From Streptomyces sp. Ru71 (lineage in GTDB: Bacteria > Actinomycetota > Actinomycetes > Streptomycetales > Streptomycetaceae), in assembly GCF_002920535.1 (NCBI RefSeq), contig NZ_PQSS01000052.1, positions 1 through 54,621 of the forward strand: DNA of 54,621 nt, written 5' to 3'. A model generated the notes under the pieces. It did no database searches and was not told the DNA's origin. It worked only from the letters and a program-made list of their open reading frames with translations. A program made the position numbers and the translations under genes. Shown piece by piece: positions 26,087-35,150 of this stretch; position 1 is the first letter of the stretch; every line of letters begins with the position of its first letter.

Positions 26087-27234
26087 ACGACACGCACACC
26101 CCCGACGAGCAGCTGCGCCGCTCCCTCGGCATCGGCCGCCGCTCCTTCCTGAGCACCTGCACCGCCGTCGCGGCGGGCGCGATCGCCGCACCCGTCCTCG
26201 GCGCGGCCCCCGTGCACGCCGCCACCCCGGCGGCCGAGGACGGCGGCGCCGCCAGAGGGCACGAGCTGGTGCCCGCCGACCGGCGCGGCATCATCCTCTA
26301 CACCGTCCGCGACGCCATCGGCCGCGACCCGCTGACCACCACCCTGCCCTCCGGCTTCCGCGCCGTCTTCGAGCAGCTGGCCCGGTTCGGCTACCGGCAG
26401 GTCGAGTTCGCGGGCTACGGCCAGCACGCCAACGCGCCCGGCGGTGCGAACCTGGAGTCCGTGCAGGGCGCCCGGCTGCTGCGCGGCTGGCTCGACGACT
26501 ACGGGCTGCGCGCCCAGGGCAACCACGGCTTCATCCCGCCGTCCTGGCCGCTGACCAGCGCCGACCTGGACACCTTCAAGAAGCACCTGGAGATCGCCAA
26601 CATCCTCGGCATGGCGCACATGGGCACCGGTGGCGACCCCACCTCCAGTGCCGTCAAGTCCGACTGGGACGTGGCCGCCGACAAGTGGAACGCCCTCGGC
26701 GAGATCGCCCGTGCCGCCGGGATCAAGCTGTACACCCACAACCACGACGCGGCCTACGGCTTCCTGCTGGACGGCGGCCCGCTGGACGCCCAGGGCCGGC
26801 CGACCCGCAGCTCCGGCCTGCGCAAGCTGGAGTACTTCCTGACCGTCACCGACCCGCAGCTGGTCTGGCTGGAGATGGACGTCTTCTGGGCCCATGTGGC
26901 GCAGTACAAGTTCCGCACCTACACCGCCCACGACGGCTCCACGCAGACGGACATCTTCGACCCGGCCGGCCTGGTCGAACGCAACAACCTGCGCTACCCG
27001 CTCTTCCACGCCAAGGACGGCGTCGTCAACACCACCAACGGCATGGGCTACGACATGGTGCCGTTCGGCACCGGCGTGATCGACTACACCACGTTCTTCT
27101 CCCGTGTCGGGCACCGCAACTACCACAACCCGATGGTCGAGCAGGACAACGCGCCCAGCGCCACCAACCCGGGGCAGTCGCTGGAGCACGCCGCGATCGG
27201 CTACCGCAACATGGCGGCCCTGCGCCGCAAGTAG
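26083..27234 (+). CDS. Tat-exported sugar phosphate isomerase/epimerase-type TIM barrel protein
   Basis: A 383-residue barrel with a twin-arginine signal (GRRSFLSTCTAVAAG, cleavage near VHAATPA). The mature part begins GIILYTVRDAIG and has LARFGYRQVEFAGYG, KLYTHNHDAAYGF (metal His), VWLEMDVFWAH (Asp) and LFHAKDG, consistent with an AP endonuclease 2 metal site. It is the last gene of the array, coupled to EboF by GTGA and followed by a strong hairpin. An exported enzyme at the end of a cluster linked to periplasmic delivery of a metabolite suggests that the final step occurs outside the membrane, an inference. Confidence 0.87.
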   Translation: MNDTHTPDEQLRRSLGIGRRSFLSTCTAVAAGAIAAPVLGAAPVHAATPAAEDGGAARGHELVPADRRGIILYTVRDAIGRDPLTTTLPSGFRAVFEQLARFGYRQVEFAGYGQHANAPGGANLESVQGARLLRGWLDDYGLRAQGNHGFIPPSWPLTSADLDTFKKHLEIANILGMAHMGTGGDPTSSAVKSDWDVAADKWNALGEIARAAGIKLYTHNHDAAYGFLLDGGPLDAQGRPTRSSGLRKLEYFLTVTDPQLVWLEMDVFWAHVAQYKFRTYTAHDGSTQTDIFDPAGLVERNNLRYPLFHAKDGVVNTTNGMGYDMVPFGTGVIDYTTFFSRVGHRNYHNPMVEQDNAPSATNPGQSLEHAAIGYRNMAALRRK

Positions 27235-27242
27235 CGCACCCA

Positions 27243-27285
27243 TGAGGAGGGGCCTCCCCGGCGTCGCGGGGGAGGCCCCTCCTCA
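27243..27285. terminator. Strong bidirectional hairpin between convergent operons
   Basis: A perfect 17-bp stem (27243-27259 with 27269-27285, arm TGAGGAGGGGCCTCCCC) encloses a 9-base loop. It lies between the end of the ebo array (27234) and the end of the leftward oxalate operon (27303), so it can end both. Confidence 0.88.
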
Positions 27286-27302
27286 GGTGTCGAGCCGTGA
27301 TC

Positions 27303-28679
27303 TCAGCCGGTGGACGCGCGCCCCGGCTGGCGCAGCAGCAGCGCGATCGCCGCCGCCACCATCGACACCCCGCCGGCCAGCGCGTACGCGCCGTTGTAGC
27401 CCCACGCCGAGACCACCATGGAGCCGAGCCCGCCGCCGAACAGGCCGCTGATCAGCTTGCCGCTGTACACCAGGCCGTAATTGGTGGCGTTGAAGTTCTC
27501 GCCGAAGTAGTCCGGGGTGAGCGCCGCGAACAGCGGGTAGAACGCGCCGCCGCCGAAGCCGGACAGGAACGCGAAGAACAGGAACAGCCACTCGCTCTTG
27601 ACGTCCCCGGCCCAGATGACACCGAACTGGGCGAGGCCCAGCACCACGATGACGAACACCAGGGTCGTCTTGCGGCCCCACAGGTCGGACAGCCAGCCGA
27701 CCACCGCGCGCCCGATGCCGTTGATGACGGCCATCACGCCCATCGAGGACGCCGCGACCAGCGGTCCGAAGCCGACCTCCTTGGCGAAGTCCACCTGGAA
27801 GGAGATGCCGAAGATGGACACACCCGCGGTCATCACGATGGTGATCCACATCAGCGGCAGCATGCCGGTCCTGATGGCCTCCTTCGGCGTGAACTGCCGT
27901 ACCGCGGGCGGGTTCTTGGCCAGGCTCGACGCGCTCTTGGTGGCGCCGGAGTGCGACAGCGGGTCGATGTCGGCCGGCCACCAGTTCTTCGGCGGGTCCT
28001 TGAAGAAGAACGCGCAGACCGCCACCACGACCAGCACGTACACGCCGATCAGGTCCAGCACCTCGTCGTAGTTGCCGGTGTCGAAGGCGTAGTTGAAGAT
28101 GAAGATGAAGGGCAGCGAGCCGTAGGCGAAGCCGCCGTTGACGAAGCCGGTCTTCGCGCCGCGCCGCTCCGGGAACCACTTGCCGACCATGTTGATGCAG
28201 GTCGCGTAGATCAGCCCGGAGCCCACCCCGCCGACCACGCCGAAGCCGAGGATCGCGAGCAGCACGTCGTCCAGGTGGGACAGGGCCAGGAAGCCGAGCA
28301 GACACAGCACCGAGCCGGCGTACATGGCGCGGCGCGCGGTGAGGATGCCGCGCTCGCGCAGCCAGCCCGCCGGGAAGGCGATGCCGGCCTGGAAGAACAC
28401 CCAGACGCTGAGGATCCAGAAGGTGTTGCTCTGCGTCCAGCCGTGGGCCTCGGAGAGCGTGTCCTCGGCGGAGCCGTAGGCGTACTCCGAGACGCTGATC
28501 GCCATCATGGATATCCACGGCAGGTACACCATGAGCCTGCGCGAGTGACCGAGGATGTCCCGGTCGGTCTCGCCGACGCGGTAGACCCGTCCCCGGGCGT
28601 CGGTGACTTCGCGGTACGAGCGGTTCGCCGCGCCGGGGTCGGCCGGCGTGTTCCTTGCTGCCATCGGATCAGCCGTCAT
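27303..28679 (-). CDS. OFA-family (oxalate:formate antiporter-like) MFS transporter
   Basis: A 458-residue 12-helix major facilitator of the OFA family. Landmarks are WISMMAISVSEYAYGSAEDT, GLIYATCINMVGKWFPERRG (loop 2-3 type motif), FGISFQVDFAKEVGF, GRAVVGWLSDLWGRKTT (second half motif) and ALTPDYFGENFNATNYGLVY. OFA members such as OxlT exchange oxalate and formate. It is the last gene of the leftward operon with the ThDP enzyme and frc, so oxalate uptake with formate or another carboxylate leaving is the simplest role. ATGA overlap links it to the second transporter upstream. Confidence 0.88.
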   Translation of the reverse strand: MTADPMAARNTPADPGAANRSYREVTDARGRVYRVGETDRDILGHSRRLMVYLPWISMMAISVSEYAYGSAEDTLSEAHGWTQSNTFWILSVWVFFQAGIAFPAGWLRERGILTARRAMYAGSVLCLLGFLALSHLDDVLLAILGFGVVGGVGSGLIYATCINMVGKWFPERRGAKTGFVNGGFAYGSLPFIFIFNYAFDTGNYDEVLDLIGVYVLVVVAVCAFFFKDPPKNWWPADIDPLSHSGATKSASSLAKNPPAVRQFTPKEAIRTGMLPLMWITIVMTAGVSIFGISFQVDFAKEVGFGPLVAASSMGVMAVINGIGRAVVGWLSDLWGRKTTLVFVIVVLGLAQFGVIWAGDVKSEWLFLFFAFLSGFGGGAFYPLFAALTPDYFGENFNATNYGLVYSGKLISGLFGGGLGSMVVSAWGYNGAYALAGGVSMVAAAIALLLRQPGRASTG

Positions 28680-29914
28680 GTGGCCATCTCCTCGCCGAGA
28701 GGGTGGGGGTTGGGGACGATGCGCCGGGCACCGAGCCGGCCCGGCGGAGTGAGGAACAGCGCCAGAGCGGCGCAGGCGAGCCCCGAGCAGCCCGCCAGGA
28801 CGAAGGCACCGTGGGGGGAGCCGAGCAGGAGGGGGAGCGGCAGGACGCCGGCCGGCAGTCCGTTCACGCTCGCGACGTGGTTATCACCGAAGTGGTCCGC
28901 CGTCATCGCGGTGACCAGCGTCAGGACGGCCGAGGCGGCGAGCCCCACGACCCCGGCACAGACCGCCGCCGGCCAGGCCGCGCTCGCCCGGCCGGCGGCC
29001 GGCAGCGCGAACTGTACGGCGCCCAGGACCGCCAGCGCCGCGACCAGCGTGACGCGCCGGCCTGCGAGGTCGGACAGGACCCCGGCCCCGCCCGCGGCGA
29101 GGGCCGCCGCGAGCACGGCCGCCCGGCCGGACGGGGTGAGCACATGGACGTCCAGGACGGTGATCCCGGCCGCGCCGAGCAGGCACAGCCCCGTCAGCCA
29201 CCACACCGGGGTGCGGGCGGCCTCACCGGCGGTGTGCTGCCGTACCGCGGGCGGGTTCTTCGCCAGGACACGCCGGGCGACGGGATCGTCCGGCACCCGG
29301 AGCGGATGGGGGTGCGGCGGCCACCAGTCGCGCGGCGGCTCGCGCAGGAACCGTCCGGCCACCGCCACCACCAGGCACACTCCGGCGCCCGTCGCGGCGA
29401 GCCCGGCCGGTTCCAGGCCGAGCAGAAGAGGTACGGCCGCGACGGCGCACCCGCTCACCACGAACCCCGTCGGCCCGCCCCGGCGCTCCGGGCACCACCG
29501 GCCGGGCGACGTCAGACAGGTCGCACACACCAGCCCGGCACCGGCGCCACCGACCGCACCGGCGACCGCGAGCCCCGGTGCGAAGGTGAGCGCGAGGCAC
29601 GCGAACAGCATCCCGAGCGCCCCGCCCGTGACGGCCGTACGCGCCGGGAGCCGGCCGCCGTCCCGCAGCCACCCGGCCGGGAAGGCGACGGCTGCCTGGG
29701 CGAGCACCCACAGACGCGGATCACCGGCGCCGGCCACGGCGTAGGCAGCCCCGGCACAACCGACACCCGCCATACCCACCCAGGACAGGACGACCATCCG
29801 GATCCGGCCGCACCCCAGCAGATCGGTGTCGCTCTCGCCGACCCGGTACACGCGGCCCCTGCGGTCCCGCACCTCCCGGCAGTCCGGGGAGGCGGGGGGA
29901 TCGGTGGTTCTCAC
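28676..29914 (-). CDS. Second, diverged OFA-like MFS transporter
   Basis: A 412-residue paralogue of the transporter just downstream. Both share the N-terminal GRVYRVGE, the loop LAKNPPAVRQ and the ending TADHFGDNH/TPDYFGENF. This copy has lost much of the aromatic and charged content of the helices and is unusually Ala/Gly/Val/Leu-rich, about 46 residues shorter. The GTG at 29914 has AAGGGG upstream and puts the GRVYRVGE block near residue 16, as in the paralogue. It may be a partner, a regulator or a decaying copy. The 118 bases upstream, to the acyl-CoA synthetase stop, show no feature I can name. Confidence 0.78.
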   Translation of the reverse strand: MRTTDPPASPDCREVRDRRGRVYRVGESDTDLLGCGRIRMVVLSWVGMAGVGCAGAAYAVAGAGDPRLWVLAQAAVAFPAGWLRDGGRLPARTAVTGGALGMLFACLALTFAPGLAVAGAVGGAGAGLVCATCLTSPGRWCPERRGGPTGFVVSGCAVAAVPLLLGLEPAGLAATGAGVCLVVAVAGRFLREPPRDWWPPHPHPLRVPDDPVARRVLAKNPPAVRQHTAGEAARTPVWWLTGLCLLGAAGITVLDVHVLTPSGRAAVLAAALAAGGAGVLSDLAGRRVTLVAALAVLGAVQFALPAAGRASAAWPAAVCAGVVGLAASAVLTLVTAMTADHFGDNHVASVNGLPAGVLPLPLLLGSPHGAFVLAGCSGLACAALALFLTPPGRLGARRIVPNPHPLGEEMAT

Positions 29915-30032
29915 GACTACACCCCTTGCGTCGAAAGTTCTGGCCAGCGCCCCCTGTCCATTGCCTTTCGTGCGCGCGCGGGTCCCGGGACCGGCCGACG
30001 CGCACCGCCGGCCGGCCCCTTCGTCACTCACC

Positions 30033-32180
30033 TCATGAACCACCCCCCAGCAGCCCCGCCGCCCGCGCCCACCGGTACTTCGCGCCGAGCACCGCCACGG
30101 GCTTCTCCGTCGTGTACGGGTAGGCCACGACCCCCCGCTCGAAGAGGTACTGGCAGGCCGCCTCGACCTCCACGTCCCCGGCGAGCGAGGCCACCACGGG
30201 CTTGTCGATGCCGCGCTCGCGGAACTCGGCGACCACCCGCGCGGTCAGCTCCGCGAAGACCATCGGCGGTGTGACGATGGTGTGCCAGTAGCCGAGCACC
30301 AGCGCGTGGATGCGCGGGTCCTCCAGCCCCAGCCGGATCGTCGCCTCGTACGTCGACGGCGGCTCGCCCCCGGTGATGTCGACGGGGTTGCCGGCCGCGC
30401 CGAACGGCGGGATGAAGCGGCGGAACGCCTCGTCCAGGTCAGGCGGGATCTCCATCAGAGACAGCCCGTTGTCCGTCACCGCGTCCGACAGCAGCACCCC
30501 GCTGCCCCCGGCCCCGGTGATGATCACGACGTTGTCGCCGCGCGGGGTGGGCAGCACGGGCAGCGCGCGGGCGTACTCCAGCATGTCGTTCAGGCCCGGC
30601 GCCCGGATGACACCGGCCTGCCGCAGGATGTCGTCGTACACCGCGTCGTCGCCCGCGAGCGCCCCGGTGTGCGACCCGGCCGCTCTCGCCCCGGCCGCCG
30701 TACGGCCCGCCTTGAGCACCACGACCGGCTTCTTCGGCACCGTCGCCCGCGCCGCCTCCACGAAGGCACGTCCGTCCTTGAGGTCCTCCAGGTGCATGGC
30801 GATGCACTCGGTGTGCGGGTCCTCGCCGAACCAGGTCAGCAGGTCGTCCTCGTCGAGGTCGCACTTGTTGCCGAGCCCGACGATCGCCGACAAACCCGTC
30901 TTCGTGGTGCGGGCGAACCCGAGGATCGCCATGCCGATCCCGCCGGACTGCGAGGTCAGCGCCACCCCGCCCTTGACGTCGTACGGCGTGCAGAACGTGG
31001 CGCACAGGTCCTGCCAGGTGGAGTAGTAGCCGTAGATGTTCGGGCCGAGCAGCCGTACGCCGTGCCGCTCGGCGATCGCCACGATCTCCGCCTGGAGCGC
31101 GTGCTCGCCGGTCTCCGCGAACCCGGAGGGGATGAGGACGGCGTTGGGGATGCCCTTGCGCCCGACCTCCTCCAGGGCGCCCGCCACGAAGCGGGCGGGG
31201 ATGGCGAAGACGGCCACATCCACCTCACCGGGAACGTCCGTGACACTCTTGTACGCCTTGCGGCCCAGAATGTCATCGGCCCGGGGGTTCACCGGATGGA
31301 TGTCCCCGGCGAAACCGCCGTCGACGAGGTTGCGCATCACCGAATTGCCGATCTTGCCCTGCTCGTTGGAGGCGCCGATCACGGCGACCGAACGGGGCTG
31401 CATCAGCCGGCGCATCGAGGTGAGGATCTCCTGGCGCGTGTAGGTGCGGCGCGGCGCCGGCTGCCGCTCGGCGAGGATGACCCGGATGTCGGCGGCGACC
31501 GCGCCGTCCGGTGTGGCGATCACCGGGTTGAGGTCCACCTCGGCGATCTCCGGGAAGTCCGCGACGAGATGGGACACGCGGCGGATCTGCTCGGCGAGCG
31601 CCCACCGGTCCACGCCCGCCTGCCCGCGCACCCCGCGCAGCACGTCGGCCGCCTTGATGGAGTCGAGCATGGACAGCGCCTCGTCGGCGCCGACCGGCGC
31701 GAGGCGGAACGTCACGTCCTTGAGCACCTCGACGAGCACCCCGCCGAGCCCGAACGCCACCACCTTCCCGAAGGTCGGGTCGGTGACCGCGCCGACGATG
31801 ACCTCCTGCCCCGGCGGCAGCAGCTCCTGCACCTGCACGCCCTCGATGCGGGCCCGCGCGTCGTACGCCCGCGCGTTCTGCACGATCCGGTGGAAGGCGG
31901 CCCGTACCTCCGTGGCGCCCTCCACGCCGACGACGACCCCGCCGGCGTCGGTCTTGTGCAGGATGTCCGGCGAGACGATCTTCATCACCACCGGCCCGCC
32001 GAAGCGCGCCGCGGCCGCCACCGCCTCGTCGACGTCCCGCGCCAGCGCCTCACCGGGCACGGCGATGCCGTACGCGTCGGCGATCACCTTCCCCTCGGGC
32101 GCGGTGAGCGCGGTGCGCCCCTCGGCGCGCACACGCTCCAGCAGTGCGCGCACCCTCAGCTCTCGGTCCTCGGCCATCAC
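30033..32180 (-). CDS. Acetate-CoA ligase (NDP-forming) family acyl-CoA synthetase
   Basis: A 715-residue acyl-CoA synthetase with ATP-grasp first: GGPVVMKIVSPDILHKTDAGG (about 65-85) and FPEIAEVDLNPVI. Then come the CoA-binding domain (LMQPRSVAVIGASNEQGKIG, about 265-285) and the succinyl-CoA-ligase-like domain (ALTSQSGGIGMAIL). The probable phosphohistidine is in GSHTGALAGDDAVY. It joins CoA to a carboxylic acid using ATP or GDP/ADP chemistry. In this operon oxalate, formate or a hydroxy acid are candidate substrates. Start is GTG 32180 or ATG 32177, directly after the frc stop; I give the longer form. Confidence 0.85.
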   Translation of the reverse strand: MMAEDRELRVRALLERVRAEGRTALTAPEGKVIADAYGIAVPGEALARDVDEAVAAAARFGGPVVMKIVSPDILHKTDAGGVVVGVEGATEVRAAFHRIVQNARAYDARARIEGVQVQELLPPGQEVIVGAVTDPTFGKVVAFGLGGVLVEVLKDVTFRLAPVGADEALSMLDSIKAADVLRGVRGQAGVDRWALAEQIRRVSHLVADFPEIAEVDLNPVIATPDGAVAADIRVILAERQPAPRRTYTRQEILTSMRRLMQPRSVAVIGASNEQGKIGNSVMRNLVDGGFAGDIHPVNPRADDILGRKAYKSVTDVPGEVDVAVFAIPARFVAGALEEVGRKGIPNAVLIPSGFAETGEHALQAEIVAIAERHGVRLLGPNIYGYYSTWQDLCATFCTPYDVKGGVALTSQSGGIGMAILGFARTTKTGLSAIVGLGNKCDLDEDDLLTWFGEDPHTECIAMHLEDLKDGRAFVEAARATVPKKPVVVLKAGRTAAGARAAGSHTGALAGDDAVYDDILRQAGVIRAPGLNDMLEYARALPVLPTPRGDNVVIITGAGGSGVLLSDAVTDNGLSLMEIPPDLDEAFRRFIPPFGAAGNPVDITGGEPPSTYEATIRLGLEDPRIHALVLGYWHTIVTPPMVFAELTARVVAEFRERGIDKPVVASLAGDVEVEAACQYLFERGVVAYPYTTEKPVAVLGAKYRWARAAGLLGGGS

Positions 32181-32181
32181 C

Positions 32182-33414
32182 TCAGATCACCCCGTCCGAC
32201 TTCAGCAGCCGCAACTCCTCGTCACCGAGACCGAGTTCGCCGACGTAGACCTCCGCGTTGTGCTCGCCGAGCAGCGGGGAGCCGGTGACCTCGACGGGGG
32301 AGTCGGACAGCTTCAGCGGGCTGCCGACCGTGACGAACTCGCCGCGCTCGGGGTGCGGGACGCGCACGATCATCTCGTTGGCCACCAGGGAGGCGTCCTC
32401 GATGATCTCCTTGGTGGACAGGATCGGCCCGCACGGGATGTTGTGCGCGTTCAGCCGCTCCAGCACCTCCCACTTGGGCAGCGTCGAGGACCACTCCTCG
32501 ATCAGCTGGAACATCTTGTTCAGCTTCGGCAGCCGGGCCTCGGGCGTCGCCCACTCGGGATCGTCGGCCAGCTCGGGCCGGCCGATGAGCTCGCTGATCG
32601 GCCGCCAGCCGACCGGCTGCACGATGACGTACACGTAGTCGTTGGGGCCGCCCGGCGCGCACTTGACCGCCCAGCCGGGCTGGCCGCCGCCGGAGGCGTT
32701 GCCGGAGCGGGGCACCTCGTCGCCGAAGTCCTCGTTCGGGTACTCGGCGAGCGGTCCGTGCGCCAGGCGCTGCTGGTCGCGCAGCTTGACCCGGCACAGG
32801 TTGAGCACCGCGTGCTGCATGGCCACGTTGACCCGCTGTCCGCGCCCGGTGCGCTCGCGCTGGAACAGCGCCGCGAGAATCCCGGCGACGGTGTGCACAC
32901 CGGTGCCGGAGTCGCCGATCTGGGCGCCGGTCGCCAGCGGCGGGCCGTCCTCGAAGCCGGTGGTGGCCATCGACCCGCCCATGGCCTGCGCGACGACCTC
33001 GTACGCCTTGAAGTTGGTGTACGGCCCGTCGCCGAAGCCCTTGATGGAGGCGTAGACGATGCGCGGGTTGATCTCCTGGATGCGCTCCCAGGTGAAGCCC
33101 ATCCGGTCGACCGCGCCCGGCCCGAAGTTCTCCACCATCACGTCCGAGCGCCGGATCAGCTCGGTGAGGATCTCCTTGCCGCGCTCGGTCTTGGTGTTCA
33201 GGGTGATGCTGCGCTTGTTGCAGTTGAGCATCGTGAAGTAGAGGGAGTCCACGTCCGGCAGGTCGCGCAGCTGCTTGCGGGTGATGTCCCCGGTCGGCGC
33301 CTCCAGTTTGATCACGTCGGCGCCGAGCCAGGCGAGCAGCTGGGTCGCGGACGGCCCGGACTGGACGTGCGTCATGTCGAGCACGCGGATGCCGTCAAGT
33401 GCCTTGGCGGTCAT
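32182..33414 (-). CDS. frc: Formyl-CoA:oxalate CoA-transferase
   Basis: A 410-residue class III CoA-transferase that moves CoA from formyl-CoA to oxalate. Similarity to Oxalobacter Frc runs through the whole chain: DGIRVLDMTHVQSGPSATQ, DVDSLYFTMLNCNKRSI, VENFGPGAVDRMGFTWERIQ and RVKLRDQQRLAHG. The catalytic Asp is Asp168 in GAQIGDSGTGVH. The mobile glycine loop is present as GNASGGGQPGW, with Ser in place of the first loop glycine of GGGGQPGW. It starts 11 bases after the ThDP enzyme stop and is followed at once by the acyl-CoA synthetase. A 2-hydroxy acid acceptor is an alternative to oxalate. Confidence 0.88.
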   Translation of the reverse strand: MTAKALDGIRVLDMTHVQSGPSATQLLAWLGADVIKLEAPTGDITRKQLRDLPDVDSLYFTMLNCNKRSITLNTKTERGKEILTELIRRSDVMVENFGPGAVDRMGFTWERIQEINPRIVYASIKGFGDGPYTNFKAYEVVAQAMGGSMATTGFEDGPPLATGAQIGDSGTGVHTVAGILAALFQRERTGRGQRVNVAMQHAVLNLCRVKLRDQQRLAHGPLAEYPNEDFGDEVPRSGNASGGGQPGWAVKCAPGGPNDYVYVIVQPVGWRPISELIGRPELADDPEWATPEARLPKLNKMFQLIEEWSSTLPKWEVLERLNAHNIPCGPILSTKEIIEDASLVANEMIVRVPHPERGEFVTVGSPLKLSDSPVEVTGSPLLGEHNAEVYVGELGLGDEELRLLKSDGVI

Positions 33415-33425
33415 GGCCGTTCACC

Positions 33426-35108
33426 TCACTTGTACATCGTCTGGTTCATGGTTCCGGGGGCGTACGCGTCCGGGTCGACCCACACGTTGATCAGCGAGGG
33501 CTTGCCGGACTCGCGGGCGCGGCGCAGCGCCGGGCCGATGTCGGCGGGGTCGCGGACCTCCTCGCCGTGACCACCGAGGATCTGCGCGAACTTGTCGTAG
33601 GGGACGTCGCCGAGGGTGTTGCCGACGCGCTCGCGCTGCTTGCCGTACTTGGCGGCCTGGCCGTAACGGATCTGGTTCATCGAGGAGTTGTTGCCGACGA
33701 TCCCGACGAACGGCAGGTCGTAGCGCACGAGCGTCTCGAAGTCCCAGCCGGTCAGGGAGAAGGCGCCGTCGCCGAAGAGGGCGACCACCTCCTTGTCCGG
33801 GCGGGCCTGCTTGGCGGCCAGCACGAACGGGATGCCGACGCCGAGGGTGCCGAGCGGGCCGGGGTCCATCCAGTGGCCGGGCGACTTGGGCTGCACGACC
33901 TGGCCGGAGAACGTGACGATGTCGCCGCCGTCGCCGATGTAGATCGAGTCCTCGGTGAGGAAGTCGTTGATCTCGCTGACCAACCGGTAGGGGTGGATCG
34001 GCGAGGCGTCGGAGCGCAGCTGCGGCAGCCGCTTGTCCAGCGCGGTCTGCTCGGCGGCGCGCAGCTCGTCCAGCCACTCCTTGCGCCTGGCCGCACCGCC
34101 GTTGATCCGTCCCGAGGCCGCCTCGGTGACCGCCTTCAGCACCAGCCCGGCGTCGCCGACGATCCCGAGGTCGATGTCGCGGTTCTTGCCGACGGTGCGG
34201 TAGTCCAGGTCGATCTGCACGACCGTGGCCTCGGGGGAGAGGCGCTTGCCGTAGCCCATGCGGAAGTCGAAGGGGGTGCCGACGATCACGATGACGTCGG
34301 CGTGGGAGAAGGCGTACCGGCGGGAGAGCTGGAAGTGGTGCGGGTCGCCCGGCGGGAGGGTGCCGCGGCCGGCGCCGTTCATGTAGGCGGGGACGTTCAG
34401 GGTGCGGACCAGCCCGATGGCGGCCTCGGTGCCCCGGGTCGTCCACACCTGGCTGCCCAGCAGGACGGCCGGCTTCTCGGCGTGCACCAGCAGGTCGGCG
34501 AGCCTCTCGACCGCCTCGGGGTCGCCGGCCGAGCGGGTGGAGGCCCGGTAGGCGCCGGACCGGGGCACCCGCGCCGTGGAGGCCGGCACCTTGGCGTCGA
34601 GCACATCGCGTGGGATCTCCAGGAAGGAGGGGCCCGGTGCGCCGTGGAAGCACTCGCGGAACGCCATCGACACCATGTCCGCCGCGCGGGCGGTGTCCGG
34701 CACGGTCGCCGCGAACTTGGTGATCGGCGCCATCATGTCGACGTGCGGCAGGTCCTGCAGGGACCCCATCTTGTGCTGGGTGAGCGCCCCCTGACCGCCG
34801 ATCAGCAGCATGGGTGACTCGGCCCGGAAGGCGTTGGCGACACCGGTGACCGCGTCCGTGGTGCCGGGGCCCGCGGTGACGACCGCACAGCCCGGCCTGC
34901 CGGTGATCCGGGCGTAGCCGTCGGCGGCGTGGGCGGCGACCTGCTCGTGGCGGACGTCGACGACTTCTATGCCCTCGTCGACGCAGCCGTCGTAGATGTC
35001 GATGATGTGGCCGCCGCACAGGGTGTAGATGCGGTCGACCCCCTCTGCCTTGAGCGCCTTGGCGACGAGGTGACCACCGGAGACCAGGTCCTGGTTGTCG
35101 TCGGGCAT
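33426..35108 (-). CDS. ThDP-dependent enzyme, oxalyl-CoA decarboxylase / 2-hydroxyacyl-CoA lyase class
   Basis: A 560-residue three-domain ThDP enzyme. The activating Glu is Glu55 (VRHEQVAAHAADGYARITG). The cofactor site is GDGAFSLTGWDFET (about residue 445) ending in VGNNSSMNQI. WDFETLVRYDLPF and ESGKPSLINVWVDPDA resemble oxalyl-CoA decarboxylase and HACL. Oxalyl-CoA decarboxylase has an active-site Tyr-Glu pair in its GDYEEMDQ segment; here the aligned segment reads GSLQDLPHVD, with Leu-Gln, closer to HACL and acetolactate synthase. With frc next door it probably releases or uses formyl-CoA. An acetolactate synthase role is unlikely, as there is no small subunit. The ATG at 35108 has GAAGGGA upstream. 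Confidence 0.75.
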   Translation of the reverse strand: MPDDNQDLVSGGHLVAKALKAEGVDRIYTLCGGHIIDIYDGCVDEGIEVVDVRHEQVAAHAADGYARITGRPGCAVVTAGPGTTDAVTGVANAFRAESPMLLIGGQGALTQHKMGSLQDLPHVDMMAPITKFAATVPDTARAADMVSMAFRECFHGAPGPSFLEIPRDVLDAKVPASTARVPRSGAYRASTRSAGDPEAVERLADLLVHAEKPAVLLGSQVWTTRGTEAAIGLVRTLNVPAYMNGAGRGTLPPGDPHHFQLSRRYAFSHADVIVIVGTPFDFRMGYGKRLSPEATVVQIDLDYRTVGKNRDIDLGIVGDAGLVLKAVTEAASGRINGGAARRKEWLDELRAAEQTALDKRLPQLRSDASPIHPYRLVSEINDFLTEDSIYIGDGGDIVTFSGQVVQPKSPGHWMDPGPLGTLGVGIPFVLAAKQARPDKEVVALFGDGAFSLTGWDFETLVRYDLPFVGIVGNNSSMNQIRYGQAAKYGKQRERVGNTLGDVPYDKFAQILGGHGEEVRDPADIGPALRRARESGKPSLINVWVDPDAYAPGTMNQTMYK

Positions 35109-35150
35109 GGCGACGTCGTCCCTTCGATAGGGGGCTCGCTTCGTACATTG

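Noticed and set aside
33426..35108. Acetolactate synthase large subunit
   Set aside because: No small subunit or other branched-chain amino acid gene is near; frc lies 11 bases downstream and OFA transporters end the operon.
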